Part shown: piece after piece, positions 1 to 8,679 of the stretch | How the letters are laid out: the number at the start of each line of letters is the position of its first letter | Position numbering within the stretch: the stretch's first letter is position 1 | Source of the DNA: Flavobacterium sp. CFS9 | GTDB lineage: Bacteria > Bacteroidota > Bacteroidia > Flavobacteriales > Flavobacteriaceae | Direction: 5' to 3' | Length of the DNA: 64,000 nt | Assembly (NCBI RefSeq): GCF_041154745.1 | Contig: NZ_AP031573.1 | Coordinates: forward strand, 5,084,001-5,148,000 | Position numbers and translations under genes: made by a program | The notes under the pieces: model-generated | What the model was told of the DNA's origin: nothing | The model's input: the letters and a program-made list of their open reading frames with translations, nothing else | Databases searched by the model: none

Positions 1-854
1 TACCATCGTTATGTGAAGTAATCGAAGCCGACGATTTTCAGGAAATCAAAACCTCCTTGGAAATTCGTGTACAGGAGCAGAACACACAAACCTTTGTTTT
101 GCAGGCTTCTCGAACAGAAGTTTTTGGAAAAGATTATTTTATTGTTTTACTGGATTCGATTCAGAATGTAGTTGAGAAAAAAGAAAAAGATGCTTGGGTA
201 AATTTAATGAAAGTCATTTCGCATGAGCTGTTAAATTCGATAACTCCTATTCGTTCTATTTGCCAGAATTTACAGGATTTGGTTGATCAGGACACTATGT
301 CGGCTGAAGATTTGGAAGATGTCAAAAATAGTGTTGAAACCATGTTGAGACGAAGCGATCATCTACAAAAATTTGTTGAGGGCTATCGAAAACTCGCCAT
401 GCTGCCCACACCCAAAAAAGAGAAAACGGATTTACAGGTTTTAATGCACAATTGTCTTCAGATCATGGCTCCGTTATTCAAAGAAAAAAACATTGAAATC
501 GTAAACAAAATTACCAATAAACACTGGATCGCTATCGACCCTCAGCAAATCGAACAGGTTTTCATCAACCTGTTGACCAATTGCATTCATGCCTTAAAAG
601 ACGCCACAGAAAAAACAGTAACAGTATCAGCAGAATTGAAAGAAAACAGAGCCTTCATCAAAATCACGGACACCGGAAACGGAATCGAAAAGGAAATCGA
701 ACACAAAGTTTTTCTTCCTTTTTTCACTACCAGGGCCGAAGGCGCCGGAATTGGCTTAACCTTATCAAAAAATATTATCGAAGCGCATGGCGGCTACATC
801 ACACACCGTAATGAAAATAGTAAAACTGTTTTTGAGATTTGTTTACTTGAATAA
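1..854 (+). CDS. Sensor histidine kinase, 5' end outside window
   Basis: The reading frame is open from the first complete codon (position 3), so the N-terminus lies outside the window and the TTG at 57 is not a real start. The visible part is the transmitter of a two-component kinase. The H-box reads VISHELLNSITPIRSI, with the phospho-accepting His. It is followed by an N-box (NLLTNCIHALKDA), a G1 box (DTGNGIE), an F-box (FLPFFTTRAEGAGIGL) and a final G-rich helix. The short segment before the H-box looks like the end of a PAS sensor, as in NtrB/NtrY-like kinases. It should autophosphorylate and pass phosphate to a response regulator, which is not in the window. The signal is unknown. Confidence 0.88.
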   Translation, partial: PSLCEVIEADDFQEIKTSLEIRVQEQNTQTFVLQASRTEVFGKDYFIVLLDSIQNVVEKKEKDAWVNLMKVISHELLNSITPIRSICQNLQDLVDQDTMSAEDLEDVKNSVETMLRRSDHLQKFVEGYRKLAMLPTPKKEKTDLQVLMHNCLQIMAPLFKEKNIEIVNKITNKHWIAIDPQQIEQVFINLLTNCIHALKDATEKTVTVSAELKENRAFIKITDTGNGIEKEIEHKVFLPFFTTRAEGAGIGLTLSKNIIEAHGGYITHRNENSKTVFEICLLE

Positions 855-944
855 CAATTCAATAATTTAAAAACAGAAAGTCTTTAACGATTACCACCAA
901 TTCTGATACTAACCTGCCATTGAAAGCCAAAGGCAAATGGAATT

Positions 945-1661
945 TTAATGTTTTATTACTAAGTCAATTAATGTTCCAACAAGTATAATGGCCAATGAAA
1001 ATGATATCATCCCTAAAAGATAGGCGAAAAAAGCTTTAACATAAGAAGATGCATTTCCTTTATCATAAAACTGTCCAATAGCCCACGTTGAATATATGAG
1101 TCCCACAATACCGGCAAATTGCATTACGTTTAAATGTGTCAGACCGTAAACAACTCCAAAAATGGCATAAATTAACATCCCTATTCCCATTACGAAACAG
1201 AGAAGAATTAATATTTCAAATATGTTATAATCTCGTTTTTTGAAAAATAATTTTGTCCACAATGCAATAAATATCCCCATCATTATATTGGAATAACCTA
1301 AATTCAGCTGAACCCATTTTGAGATAGTACTTGTTGTAGTTTTCTGACTGTCAAGGAAATTCATATAACCATCCTGAAAATGAAAAAGATGATTACTTAT
1401 AGAATAAATTAAGGAAGTAACAATAATAAAAATGATAGGTTTAACCAATCGGCTTCTATTCGCACTAAGGTAATTTCTGATATTTTGTCCCGGGTTTGTT
1501 ACAAGTTCTTTAATAGTATATAATATTCCACGTTCAAAATGCAAAACATGTTCAATTTCGTGAACGATATAATGTCCGTTAATCCTTTTGAGTACTTTTG
1601 GCTGTCCACAGTCGGGACAAAAATTAGAATTTACTTCGGTCTTACAGTTTAGGCAGTTCAT
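945..1661 (-). CDS. DUF3667 membrane protein with N-terminal zinc ribbon
   Basis: This is a 238-residue protein. It opens with a CxxC...CxxC zinc ribbon (CLNCKTEVNSNFCPDCGQP), then the segment HEIEHVLHFERGILYTIKEL that is typical of DUF3667 proteins in Flavobacteriia. About five hydrophobic segments follow between residues 75 and 235, so it should sit in the inner membrane with the ribbon in the cytoplasm. The function of the family is not known. It converges with the histidine kinase and stands alone, with about 200 bp separating it from metQ on the same strand. Confidence 0.8.
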   Translation of the reverse strand: MNCLNCKTEVNSNFCPDCGQPKVLKRINGHYIVHEIEHVLHFERGILYTIKELVTNPGQNIRNYLSANRSRLVKPIIFIIVTSLIYSISNHLFHFQDGYMNFLDSQKTTTSTISKWVQLNLGYSNIMMGIFIALWTKLFFKKRDYNIFEILILLCFVMGIGMLIYAIFGVVYGLTHLNVMQFAGIVGLIYSTWAIGQFYDKGNASSYVKAFFAYLLGMISFSLAIILVGTLIDLVIKH

Positions 1662-1750
1662 TTTTTTGGTTAAATATTTTGGTCAATTTTTTTATTTGCA
1701 GTCAGTTTAATAAACAACTGATGTCAGTCTTTACTTCTTATGCCGAGCTA

Positions 1751-1791
1751 AAATACAAAAAAAGTGCAATGATTTTTAATCATTACACTTT
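1751..1791 (-). terminator. Terminator downstream of metNIQ
   Basis: An imperfect hairpin (AAGTG.AATGATT paired with AATCATT.CACTT, loop TTT) lies at 1761-1791. On the minus strand it is followed by a run of T (A-rich on the plus strand at 1751-1762). It lies 70 bp past the metQ stop codon. Confidence 0.65.
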
Positions 1792-1860
1792 ATATAATTT
1801 AAAGATTTGAACTGATAAAAAAGATTAACGGCTCAACCTTACCATATTTCTAAAAAACGC

Positions 1861-2673
1861 TTACCAGCCCTTTACTGCTCCGCCTTTAAATTCACGAACG
1901 GCAGCTTGTTCTACTTCAGCAGACTGAAACGCCGCTACAAACTGTTTAATTTTTTCTTCTTTTTTGTTGTCATCACGGCTTACAATTAAGTTTACGTAAG
2001 GAGAATCTTTGTCTTCTACAAAAAGAGCATCACGAGCGGGAACCAACCCTGCCTGCGAAGCAAAAGTATTATTGATAATTGCAATTGCAACATTCTGATC
2101 GTCTAAAGCACGTGGCAATTGCGGCGCTTCTAATTCTAATATTTTAAGATTCTTAGGATTTTCCATGATATCCGTCACTTTAGGCAATAAACCTACATTC
2201 GGACGAAGTTTCAGCAACCCGTTTTTCTCTAAAAGTAATAAAGAACGCCCTCCATTTGTAGGATCATTTGGAATAATGATTGTGCTTTCGTTTTTCAATT
2301 CCGAAAGGTTTTTGATCTTTTTAGAATACGCTGCAATTGGATAAATAAAGGTCTTGGCAATAATCGCCAGTTTGTATCCCCGCTGTTTTGATTGCTCGTC
2401 TAAATAAGGTTTGTGCTGAAAAGCATTAACATCAATATCTCCCTGACTCAGCGCTTCGTTTGGAATCACATAATCGTTAAAAGAAACCAATTCTACCTCA
2501 AGACCGTATTTGTCTTTGGCTACTTTTTGGGCAGCCTGAGCTACCACATATTCAGGACCCGCCGCTACTCCCACTTTAATATGGTGTGGGTCGTTATCTT
2601 TACTTTTTCCACAATTTGCCACTACAATGGATAGTGCCGCAATTCCAACTATCTTTAAAAATTTTATTTTCAT
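1861..2673 (-). CDS. metQ: Methionine ABC transporter substrate-binding lipoprotein MetQ
   Basis: This is a 270-residue NlpA/MetQ-family binding protein that captures methionine in the periplasm for the MetNI importer. The N-terminus has a hydrophobic stretch ending in a lipobox (VVANC), so it should be a lipoprotein. Family hallmarks are KVGVAAGPEY near residue 33, NEALSQGDIDVNAFQHKPYL around residue 75, and a late NLIVSRDD segment. It is the last gene of a metN-metI-metQ run on the minus strand, 55 bp behind metI. That spacer contains a tandem heptamer (TTTTACA-type) repeat. Substrate choice rests on family and on the Met-rich leader upstream of metN. Confidence 0.92.
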   Translation of the reverse strand: MKIKFLKIVGIAALSIVVANCGKSKDNDPHHIKVGVAAGPEYVVAQAAQKVAKDKYGLEVELVSFNDYVIPNEALSQGDIDVNAFQHKPYLDEQSKQRGYKLAIIAKTFIYPIAAYSKKIKNLSELKNESTIIIPNDPTNGGRSLLLLEKNGLLKLRPNVGLLPKVTDIMENPKNLKILELEAPQLPRALDDQNVAIAIINNTFASQAGLVPARDALFVEDKDSPYVNLIVSRDDNKKEEKIKQFVAAFQSAEVEQAAVREFKGGAVKGW

Positions 2674-2690
2674 ATCTATTCGTTTACTTT

Positions 2691-2719
2691 CTACGTTTTA
2701 CATTTTACATTTTACATTT
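2691..2719. repeat. Heptamer array between metI and metQ
   Basis: Read on the minus strand, the spacer holds consecutive ATGTAAA-type units with a 7-nt period (about four copies, the outer ones degenerate). The same heptamer recurs at 8489-8519 and 32876-32900. Confidence 0.6.
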
Positions 2720-2728
2720 CACTAATAA

Positions 2729-3382
2729 TCATCTATGGTCAAATCGTTTAGACAATGCATCACCTGCGAACTGAATCCCGAATACCAGAACAACCAGTAA
2801 AGCCAAAACCGAATTCATCGTTACAGCATCATAGCCAATATAACCGTACTGGTACCCAACCTGTCCTAAACCACCTGCTCCAACTGCTCCACCCATTGCA
2901 GAATACCCCACAAGTGTGATTAAAGTAATCGATGCGGCATTGATTAACGAAGGCAAAGCTTCCGGAAGTAAAACTTTGAATACGATTTGTAAAGGTGTTG
3001 CTCCCAATGCCCTTGCCGCCTCAATTAGTCCAGACGGAAGTCCTAAAAGACTATTTTCTACCAATCTGGCAATAAAAGGAGCTGCTCCAATGCTCAACGG
3101 AACCAGTGCTGCACTTACACCAATGGAAGTACCTACCAGTGCACGTGTAAAAGGAATCATCCATACAATCAGGATAATAAACGGAATCGAACGAAAAACA
3201 TTCACCAAAACCGATAAAAACCGATTCAAAACCGGCTGTTCTAAAATTTGATTTTTTCGGGTCAGAAAAAGCAAAACACCTGTTGGAAGTCCAAGGAGAA
3301 AACCAAAAAAACCGGAGACAAAAGTCATCATTATGGTTTCCCAGGTGCCTTTTAATAATAATTCAATAATGGATTCAGACAT
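2729..3382 (-). CDS. metI: Methionine ABC transporter permease MetI
   Basis: This 217-residue inner-membrane permease has about five transmembrane helices, as expected for MetI. It contains the EAA loop for contact with the ATPase ([22 protein letters not shown], residues about 120-141) and the conserved [13 protein letters not shown] region before it. Its start overlaps the end of metN by 8 bp, which indicates translational coupling. With MetN and MetQ it forms a complete D/L-methionine importer. Confidence 0.93.
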   Translation of the reverse strand: MSESIIELLLKGTWETIMMTFVSGFFGFLLGLPTGVLLFLTRKNQILEQPVLNRFLSVLVNVFRSIPFIILIVWMIPFTRALVGTSIGVSAALVPLSIGAAPFIARLVENSLLGLPSGLIEAARALGATPLQIVFKVLLPEALPSLINAASITLITLVGYSAMGGAVGAGGLGQVGYQYGYIGYDAVTMNSVLALLVVLVFGIQFAGDALSKRFDHR

Positions 3383-4406
3383 AACCTATGATTTCTGTTT
3401 TAATATGTTTTGAAATAAAATAACGGATCGCGGCATCGTAATTTTCACGTTTACCCGACAATTCGATCAGCATAACGCCAAAGTTAACCTCTCCTGCCTG
3501 ATCCATTTGTGCGCTGACAATCTTGAAGTTGGTATCAAACAAACGCGAAACCTCCGAAATAACAGGCTCGTTAACCGATTTACCAGTCATCTCAAGTCGC
3601 AAGAGCGGATTCAGCCCTTCACCATCTTCTTTTTGCAGCCTTTCCTGATACACTTGCGGAACATCAAGATGCAAAGACGAAGCGATAAATTCTTTCGTAA
3701 GTTCATGTTTCGGATCGGCAAAAATTTCTCCGACACTTCCCTGTTCTATTAATTTTCCGTGACTGATTACTGCCACTTCATCACAAATCGATTTTACGAC
3801 TTCCATTTGATGTGTAATCAGTAAAACTGTAATGTTCAGACGACGGTTAATGTCTTTCAATAAATTCAAAATCGATCTGGTCGTTGCGGGATCCAATGCA
3901 CTTGTTGCCTCATCGCATAAAAGTACCTTAGGATTGTTGGCCAATGTTCGTGCAATGGCAACTCTCTGTTTTTGCCCACCGGAAAGACTCGCCGGATAAT
4001 CGCTTGCCTTTTCTTTTAACCCCACCAGTTCCAATAATTCTAAAACACGTGTTTTGATTTCAGCTTTAGAAGCTCCCACAAGTTCCAGCGGAAAAGCTAC
4101 ATTTTCGAAAACTGTACGTGACGAAAGCAGATTAAAGTGCTGAAAAATCATTCCAATTTGTCTTCTCTCTACCGCCAGTTGGGCATTAGACAATTGCATT
4201 AATGCTTTTCCATCAACAATAATTTCGCCCGAAGTGGGTCTTTCCAACAAATTCACACATCGAATTAAGGTACTTTTTCCCGCTCCCGACGTTCCTATTA
4301 CACCAAAAATTTTCCCGGGCGGAACTGTAAGCGAAACATCCGATAAAGCCGAAACTACCCGGTCCTTTTGATGGAAATTCTTAGTGACATTTTTTAATTC
4401 AATCAT
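3375..4406 (-). CDS. metN: Methionine ABC transporter ATP-binding protein MetN
   Basis: This 343-residue ATPase powers the MetNIQ importer. It has Walker A (GTSGAGKST), Q-loop (IFQHFNLL), ABC signature (LSGGQKQR), Walker B ([12 protein letters not shown]) and the H-loop (LLITHQ). A C-terminal NIL/ACT-like domain (residues about 265-343) is, in the family, the methionine-sensing domain that gives trans-inhibition. I chose the ATG at 4406. The longer reading from TTG at 4430 would start inside the U-tract of the leader terminator. It is first in the operon and lies behind an attenuator-like leader. Confidence 0.93.
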   Translation of the reverse strand: MIELKNVTKNFHQKDRVVSALSDVSLTVPPGKIFGVIGTSGAGKSTLIRCVNLLERPTSGEIIVDGKALMQLSNAQLAVERRQIGMIFQHFNLLSSRTVFENVAFPLELVGASKAEIKTRVLELLELVGLKEKASDYPASLSGGQKQRVAIARTLANNPKVLLCDEATSALDPATTRSILNLLKDINRRLNITVLLITHQMEVVKSICDEVAVISHGKLIEQGSVGEIFADPKHELTKEFIASSLHLDVPQVYQERLQKEDGEGLNPLLRLEMTGKSVNEPVISEVSRLFDTNFKIVSAQMDQAGEVNFGVMLIELSGKRENYDAAIRYFISKHIKTEIIGYV

Positions 4407-4421
4407 TCCGTAATTCAGGTT

Positions 4422-4460
4422 TAAAAACAAAAAAGCCTCTCAAAAAATCATGAAAGGCTT
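4422..4460 (-). terminator. Leader terminator of metNIQ, with competing antiterminator
   Basis: On the minus strand a 9-bp stem (AAGCCTTTC with GAGAGGCTT, one G-U pair, 4452-4460 with 4433-4441) is followed by a U-rich tract (TTTTTTGTTTTT). It ends 16 nt before the metN ATG, so it must be read through for expression. Its 5' arm AAGCC (4456-4460) can instead pair with GGCTT at 4489-4493, which lies inside the last codons of the leader peptide ORF. The two pairings exclude each other. Confidence 0.75.
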
Positions 4461-4480
4461 CTTAAATATATACTATTATT

Positions 4481-4576
4481 TTATAGGTAAGCCAGATCAA
4501 TTAACCGCATAACAGGACCGCAGCACATCATCATGTTGCTGTTACGATAGCTTCTATTCTGGTTCTTTTTTCTCAT
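4481..4576 (-). CDS. Met/Cys-rich leader peptide of metNIQ (31 aa)
   Basis: This small ORF begins at the ATG at 4576 and ends in TAA at 4481. Its middle contains NMMMCCGPVM, with three consecutive Met codons, two Cys codons and another Met, in a peptide of 31 residues. It lies between a TAnnTTTG promoter (4585-4592) and the terminator hairpin before metN. The GGCTT antiterminator arm sits in its Ala-Tyr codons next to the stop. A ribosome reaching the stop would cover that arm and favour termination; one stalled on scarce Met or Cys would leave it free. No Shine-Dalgarno sequence is visible, as is usual in this phylum. I infer that it acts by being translated. Confidence 0.72.
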   Translation of the reverse strand: MRKKNQNRSYRNSNMMMCCGPVMRLIDLAYL

Positions 4577-4584
4577 TGATGCGG

Positions 4585-4613
4585 CAAATTTAATGAGTTA
4601 TTTTTAATTTCAA
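4585..4613 (-). promoter_or_regulatory. Promoter of the met leader
   Basis: On the minus strand a TTG (4613-4611) is followed after 18 nt by TAAATTTG (4592-4585), matching the Bacteroidota -33/-7 pattern. The leader ATG starts only 8 nt after the -7 box, so the untranslated part before the leader peptide would be very short. Confidence 0.6.
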
Positions 4614-4620
4614 GCCAAAA

Positions 4621-4993
4621 ACGCATAAAACTTTTATTAACCTATCAAAATAATAGACTAATTATAAGAATCAGGAGCAATTTCCGGCTATCCGCTTATA
4701 TCTTTCCCTGCTTAAAGAAAGCAGGCAAAGGATACCGCTGCTATCCGGGCTAGACTTTAGTTTTCAAAATAACCTCACAAAAACATCATTAAATTAAGAA
4801 AAACTCCCCAAATGATTACTGATTTATGATATGGTAGAAGATAAGTACTGGATCTTGTCAGTTTTTCCAGGTTTTGAAAATCAAAAATCTGCAATCGTCA
4901 ATCTTCAATCTAAAATCCAACAGAAAACTTCAATACCAACAAAAAATGGCGCCTCTCAGCACCATTTCTTACTCTAATTTCAAAACTCAAATT
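4621..4993. other. Non-coding spacer with hairpin and heptamer repeat
   Basis: No gene is visible. At 4700-4732 lies a hairpin (CTTT.CCTGCTT paired with AAGCAGG.AAAG) flanked by two direct copies of GCTATCCG (4687-4694 and 4740-4747), resembling a REP-like unit. At 4892-4919 there is a 7-nt tandem pattern (CAATCGT, CAATCTT, CAATCTA, AAATCCA). Confidence 0.5.
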
Positions 4994-6220
4994 TTATTTT
5001 TTGTCAATCTTATACAATCTGCCACCATCTGTAACCGCATATAAAGCTCCGTCACTTCCCTGAGTAATATCTCTGAATCGTTGATTCTCTGATGCCAAAA
5101 GTCTTTCTTCACCCACAACTTTATTATTATTTATAGCAAGACGTACGATATGCATTCCGCTTAAAGCCCCAATAAAAAGATTGTTTTCCCACTCCGGTAT
5201 ACGATTGCCGGAATAAAATGTCATACCACTTGGCGACACTACCGGATCCCAGTAATAGACCGGCTGTTCCATACCATCCTGCTGCTGAATTCCTGCTCCT
5301 ATCTTTTCTCCGCTATATTCAATTCCATACGTAATAGTAGGCCATCCGTAATTTGAGCCAGCCTTTAATCGATTGATTTCATCTCCTCCTCGTGGTCCAT
5401 GTTCCGAAAGCCAGATCTCACCACTAACCGGATGAAGCGCCAATCCCTGAGGATTTCTGTGTCCGTACGAATACAATTCAGGTAATGCTCCAGTCTGACT
5501 AAAAGTTGGATTTCCGGATGCCGGCTGTCCTTCTTTTGTAATTCGTATTACCTTACCCAGGCCTGATGTAAGTGATTGTGCCATAGGTCTTGTTTCTAAA
5601 ACCGAACGTTCTCCAGTGCTCACCACGAGATTACCCGTCTTATCAAACAAAATACGCCCTCCATAATGAAGTGTGCTCGCATTGGCAGGCTTTGCTCTGT
5701 AAATAATCGCTGCTCCTTCTATTGTCTTTTCATTAACCGCTAATTTTCCCTTAGCCACTGCCGTGTTATTTCCTCCGCTTGTAGCTTCTGAAAATACCCA
5801 ATAAATCATCCTGTTTGAAGCAAACTCAGGATCCAGGCATAAGCCTAACAAACCGCCCTGTCCTCCTGCATTTACAGCAGGGATACCGGTAATAGGATCA
5901 CTTACCACTCCCGCAGTTGTAACAATGCGCATAGTACCTGCTTTTTGTGTCACTAAAAAACGTCCATCCGGAAGGCTTTTAATTCCCCAAGGACTTGTAA
6001 GCGCACTCGTAATAACCTTCGCTTCAAATGCAGTATTGGTCTGTACACCATTAGTACGTGTTTGTCCGGCAAAAGCTGGCTTGTAAGTAGTATTAGCAGG
6101 ATTACCTTCTACAGGATTTGTAATCGTGCCGGGATTAGCCGGAGTTTCTTTGTCATTTGAACAGCTCAAAAAGACAAAGAATACACCCGAAAGAAGCATA
6201 ATGTGTTTTAGATTTTTCAT
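4994..6220 (-). CDS. PQQ-dependent sugar dehydrogenase (Gdh/YliI-like lipoprotein)
   Basis: This is a 408-residue secreted protein of the soluble glucose/aldose dehydrogenase family, which oxidises aldoses with PQQ and passes electrons to the respiratory chain. The signal peptide ends in a lipobox-like FVFLSC, followed by a Pro/Asn-rich linker. Family motifs are SPWGIKSLPDGRFLVTQKAG, GQGGLLGL, LHYGGRI, SYGHRNPQGLA (catalytic His) and EHGPRGGDEIN, spread over a six-bladed propeller. It is a single gene. No PQQ biosynthesis genes are in the window, so cofactor supply is unknown. The true substrate cannot be read from sequence. Confidence 0.88.
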   Translation of the reverse strand: MKNLKHIMLLSGVFFVFLSCSNDKETPANPGTITNPVEGNPANTTYKPAFAGQTRTNGVQTNTAFEAKVITSALTSPWGIKSLPDGRFLVTQKAGTMRIVTTAGVVSDPITGIPAVNAGGQGGLLGLCLDPEFASNRMIYWVFSEATSGGNNTAVAKGKLAVNEKTIEGAAIIYRAKPANASTLHYGGRILFDKTGNLVVSTGERSVLETRPMAQSLTSGLGKVIRITKEGQPASGNPTFSQTGALPELYSYGHRNPQGLALHPVSGEIWLSEHGPRGGDEINRLKAGSNYGWPTITYGIEYSGEKIGAGIQQQDGMEQPVYYWDPVVSPSGMTFYSGNRIPEWENNLFIGALSGMHIVRLAINNNKVVGEERLLASENQRFRDITQGSDGALYAVTDGGRLYKIDKK

Positions 6221-6459
6221 ATACAGTAGATTTAGTTAAAAAATGATATTTGGGTAGTATCATCAAATATCTGTAATTCCAATTGAAAAACTTTATATAA
6301 TTCACCCGAAAAGTTATACAATTTCATCTCATACTATTAAAAATTAGCAGAATGAGCACCCAAATATAACTCACTGTGAAACAAACCATAACAAATTAAA
6401 TTAACAATTTACCTCCTAATTTCCTTATCAATAAAATCATAAAAATATCCTAATAATGG

Positions 6460-6503
6460 TTGATACTACAATTATTCTTTTACATTTGCGATCATCAGAT
6501 GAT
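6460..6503 (+). promoter_or_regulatory. Promoter and palindromic operator of the GntR gene
   Basis: TTG (6460-6462), an 18-nt spacer and TACATTTG (6481-6488) form a good Bacteroidota promoter. Two bases later comes ATCATCAGATGAT (6491-6503), a perfect palindrome around a central A. It covers the expected transcription start. The core TCATCAGATGAT recurs at 7196-7207 before the exporter gene, so it is probably the operator of this regulator. Confidence 0.6.
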
Positions 6504-6515
6504 GTGATACCACGC

Positions 6516-7181
6516 ATGAAAACACTAATCCAAAAAAAATCACTTGCAGAAGAAGTTGCCTCCAAAATACAGGAGCAAATCACTTTGGGTCAATATAAAA
6601 TTAATGAGAAATTACCCGTTGAAGCTGAATTGATGAAAAGTTTTGGTGTGGGTCGTTCGTCTATCCGTGAGGCGATGAAATTACTTGCCAACTCAGGTTT
6701 TTTACGTATCCAGCAAGGTGTAGGAACTTTTGTAGAGCGATTAACCAGTAATCGCGAACCAATGGATCAGCGCATCATGCGCGCCAATGTTCAGGATCTG
6801 GACGAAGTACGACAAATCCTCGAAATGAAAATTGCCGAAAAAGCTGCAATCAACAGAACTGATGAAGATATCGCAGCAATGAAAGAGCATTTACTCAACA
6901 GAATGATCGCTGCCAAAGAAGGAAATCTGGAAGAATGTGTAGAAGCTGACATACAATTTCATATTGCTATTGCAAAAGCATCAAAAAATGAAATTCTGGC
7001 TGATCTTTATAAATCTGCTTCCGTACATCTAAAAAAAGGATTCCTGCATCTTTATGGTGATACCAAAATATTTCAGGAAACATCAGCCGTTCACCAACAA
7101 CTTTTAGAAAATATTATTGCACAGGATCCTAAAATGGCCTGGAATACTGTCGCAAAAATTATAGGACATATCAATTACTAA
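6516..7181 (+). CDS. GntR/FadR-type transcriptional regulator
   Basis: This is a 221-residue regulator. The N-terminal winged helix (KKSLAEEVASKIQEQI, then LPVEAELMKSFGVGRSSIREAMKLLANSGFLRIQQGVGTFV) is followed by an all-helical FCD effector domain from about residue 75. I chose the ATG at 6516; the upstream ATG at 6456 would place the promoter and operator inside the coding region. The gene precedes an Fsr-like exporter by 43 bp, and both carry the same operator motif. It probably represses itself and the exporter until a small ligand binds. The ligand is unknown. Confidence 0.88.
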   Translation: MKTLIQKKSLAEEVASKIQEQITLGQYKINEKLPVEAELMKSFGVGRSSIREAMKLLANSGFLRIQQGVGTFVERLTSNREPMDQRIMRANVQDLDEVRQILEMKIAEKAAINRTDEDIAAMKEHLLNRMIAAKEGNLEECVEADIQFHIAIAKASKNEILADLYKSASVHLKKGFLHLYGDTKIFQETSAVHQQLLENIIAQDPKMAWNTVAKIIGHINY

Positions 7182-7195
7182 TTTTTTACTCATAT

Positions 7196-7213
7196 TCATC
7201 AGATGATCTGATC
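7196..7213 (+). promoter_or_regulatory. Second copy of the GntR operator, upstream of the exporter
   Basis: TCATCAGATGATCTGATC repeats the 12-bp core found at 6492-6503; in both copies the core is followed by a TGAT four-mer one base on. It lies 12 nt before the start codon of the MFS gene. Confidence 0.55.
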
Positions 7214-7224
7214 TATTATTACTT

Positions 7225-8460
7225 ATGAAAACAGAAACAACTTTTACCAATACCCTCACGGAGTCTAAGCAATTAGCTCAGCAAACCGTTTTCTCCATTT
7301 TGTTCACGATCAGTTTTACACATTTCATTAATGATATGTTACAAGCTGTTATTCCGGCCGTTTACCCCATTTTAAAAACTAAATTCAGCCTAAGCTTTAC
7401 TGAAGTCGGACTTATCACCCTGACCTATCAGCTGACTGCTTCAATTCTACAGCCTTTCATTGGTTTTTATACTGATAAAAAACCGCGTCCATATTCACTG
7501 GCCATAGGTATGGGTTTTACTCTCGTAGGGTTGGCAGCCGTAGCTGTGGCTTCAAGTTTTCTTAATATTTTACTGGCTGTAAGTTTAATTGGCATTGGTT
7601 CATCTATATTTCATCCCGAATCCTCAAGGGTTGCCCATCTGGCTTCAGGAGGAAAAAGAGGTCTTGCCCAATCTATTTTTCAACTGGGAGGAAATGCCGG
7701 AAGCGCTATCGGACCATTATTAGCAGCGATAATTGTTGTTCCTTACGGACAGTTCAATATTATCTGGTTCTGCTTAGCTGCCATTGTTGGCATTGTAATA
7801 CTTTCAGGTATTGCCAAATGGTATCAGGAACATTTGAATCTAAAAGCAAAAAACAAATCAGCTGTTTCTGAAGAAAACCACCACTCTCTTTCTAAGCGAA
7901 AAGTAATAGTTTCACTGGGAATTTTACTGGTTCTGATCTTTTCAAAATACTTCTACATGGCCAGCATGACCAGTTATTATACTTTTTACTTAATTGATAA
8001 GTTCCATTTATCGGTTCAGGAATCACAGATTTATCTTTTTGCTTTTCTTGGCGCGGTGGCTGCCGGAACATTGTTTGGCGGCGCATTGGGCGATCGTTTT
8101 GGACGAAAGTATATCATCTGGATTTCTATTTTAGGTGTTGCTCCGTTTACATTACTATTGCCTTACGTTTCGCTTTTCTGGACCGGAATTTTATCGGTAA
8201 TTATTGGATTAATCATCTCATCTGCCTTCTCAGCAATTTTGGTTTACGCCACAGAACTGGTTCCCGGAAAAGTAGGTTTAATTGCCGGTCTTTTCTTTGG
8301 TTTGGCTTTTGGTATGGGAGGATTAGGTTCTGCTGTACTGGGAAAACTAGCCGACACTACCAGCATCGAATATGTCTTTAAAATTTGCGCTTTCTTACCT
8401 TTAATTGGTGTTCTGACCAGTTTCCTGCCAAACATCGAAGGAAGAAAAGGAAAACAATAG
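7225..8460 (+). CDS. MFS transporter, fosmidomycin-resistance (Fsr) type
   Basis: This 411-residue protein has 12 predicted membrane helices. The opening FTISFTHFINDMLQAVIPAVYPILK, the loop FIGFYTDKKPRPY and the second-half GALGDRFGRKYIIW are typical of the Fsr branch of MFS exporters, which use proton exchange to expel small molecules such as fosmidomycin. A central cytoplasmic loop lies near residues 200-225. It follows a GntR regulator that shares its operator motif, so it is probably inducible. The natural substrate is unknown. Confidence 0.87.
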   Translation: MKTETTFTNTLTESKQLAQQTVFSILFTISFTHFINDMLQAVIPAVYPILKTKFSLSFTEVGLITLTYQLTASILQPFIGFYTDKKPRPYSLAIGMGFTLVGLAAVAVASSFLNILLAVSLIGIGSSIFHPESSRVAHLASGGKRGLAQSIFQLGGNAGSAIGPLLAAIIVVPYGQFNIIWFCLAAIVGIVILSGIAKWYQEHLNLKAKNKSAVSEENHHSLSKRKVIVSLGILLVLIFSKYFYMASMTSYYTFYLIDKFHLSVQESQIYLFAFLGAVAAGTLFGGALGDRFGRKYIIWISILGVAPFTLLLPYVSLFWTGILSVIIGLIISSAFSAILVYATELVPGKVGLIAGLFFGLAFGMGGLGSAVLGKLADTTSIEYVFKICAFLPLIGVLTSFLPNIEGRKGKQ

Positions 8461-8488
8461 TCTACCAGTAAAAAGCTGATAAACTGTG

Positions 8489-8519
8489 AAATGTGAGATA
8501 TGAGATATGAGATGTGAAA
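8489..8519. repeat. Degenerate heptamer array
   Basis: Units of the form ATGTGAG/ATATGAG/ATGTGAA repeat with a 7-nt period. This is the plus-strand counterpart of the ATGTAAA heptamers at 2691-2719 and 32876-32900. Confidence 0.5.
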
Positions 8520-8545
8520 CGGCGTACCTGACAGTTAGCTTATTT

Positions 8546-8611
8546 GCCACAGCTTGGAATGATTCGATGGATTTTTAGTAATCCTCAAAATCTTCTAAGC
8601 TGTGGTTTTTA
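8546..8611 (+). terminator. Probable terminator of the MFS gene
   Basis: CCACAGCTT (8547-8555) and AAGCTGTGG (8597-8605) form a 9-bp stem with a long loop, followed by TTTTT. It lies about 90 bp after the stop codon. Confidence 0.45.
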
Positions 8612-8679
8612 CTTTTCTGAATATTTCAATCTTTAATCCTTAAAAAAAGATTAAAATTGGAGTTTCTTCAGCAAATACA

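Noticed and set aside
4407..4430. Upstream TTG start for metN
   Set aside because: It falls in the U-tract of the leader terminator, so it cannot be a sensible translation start.
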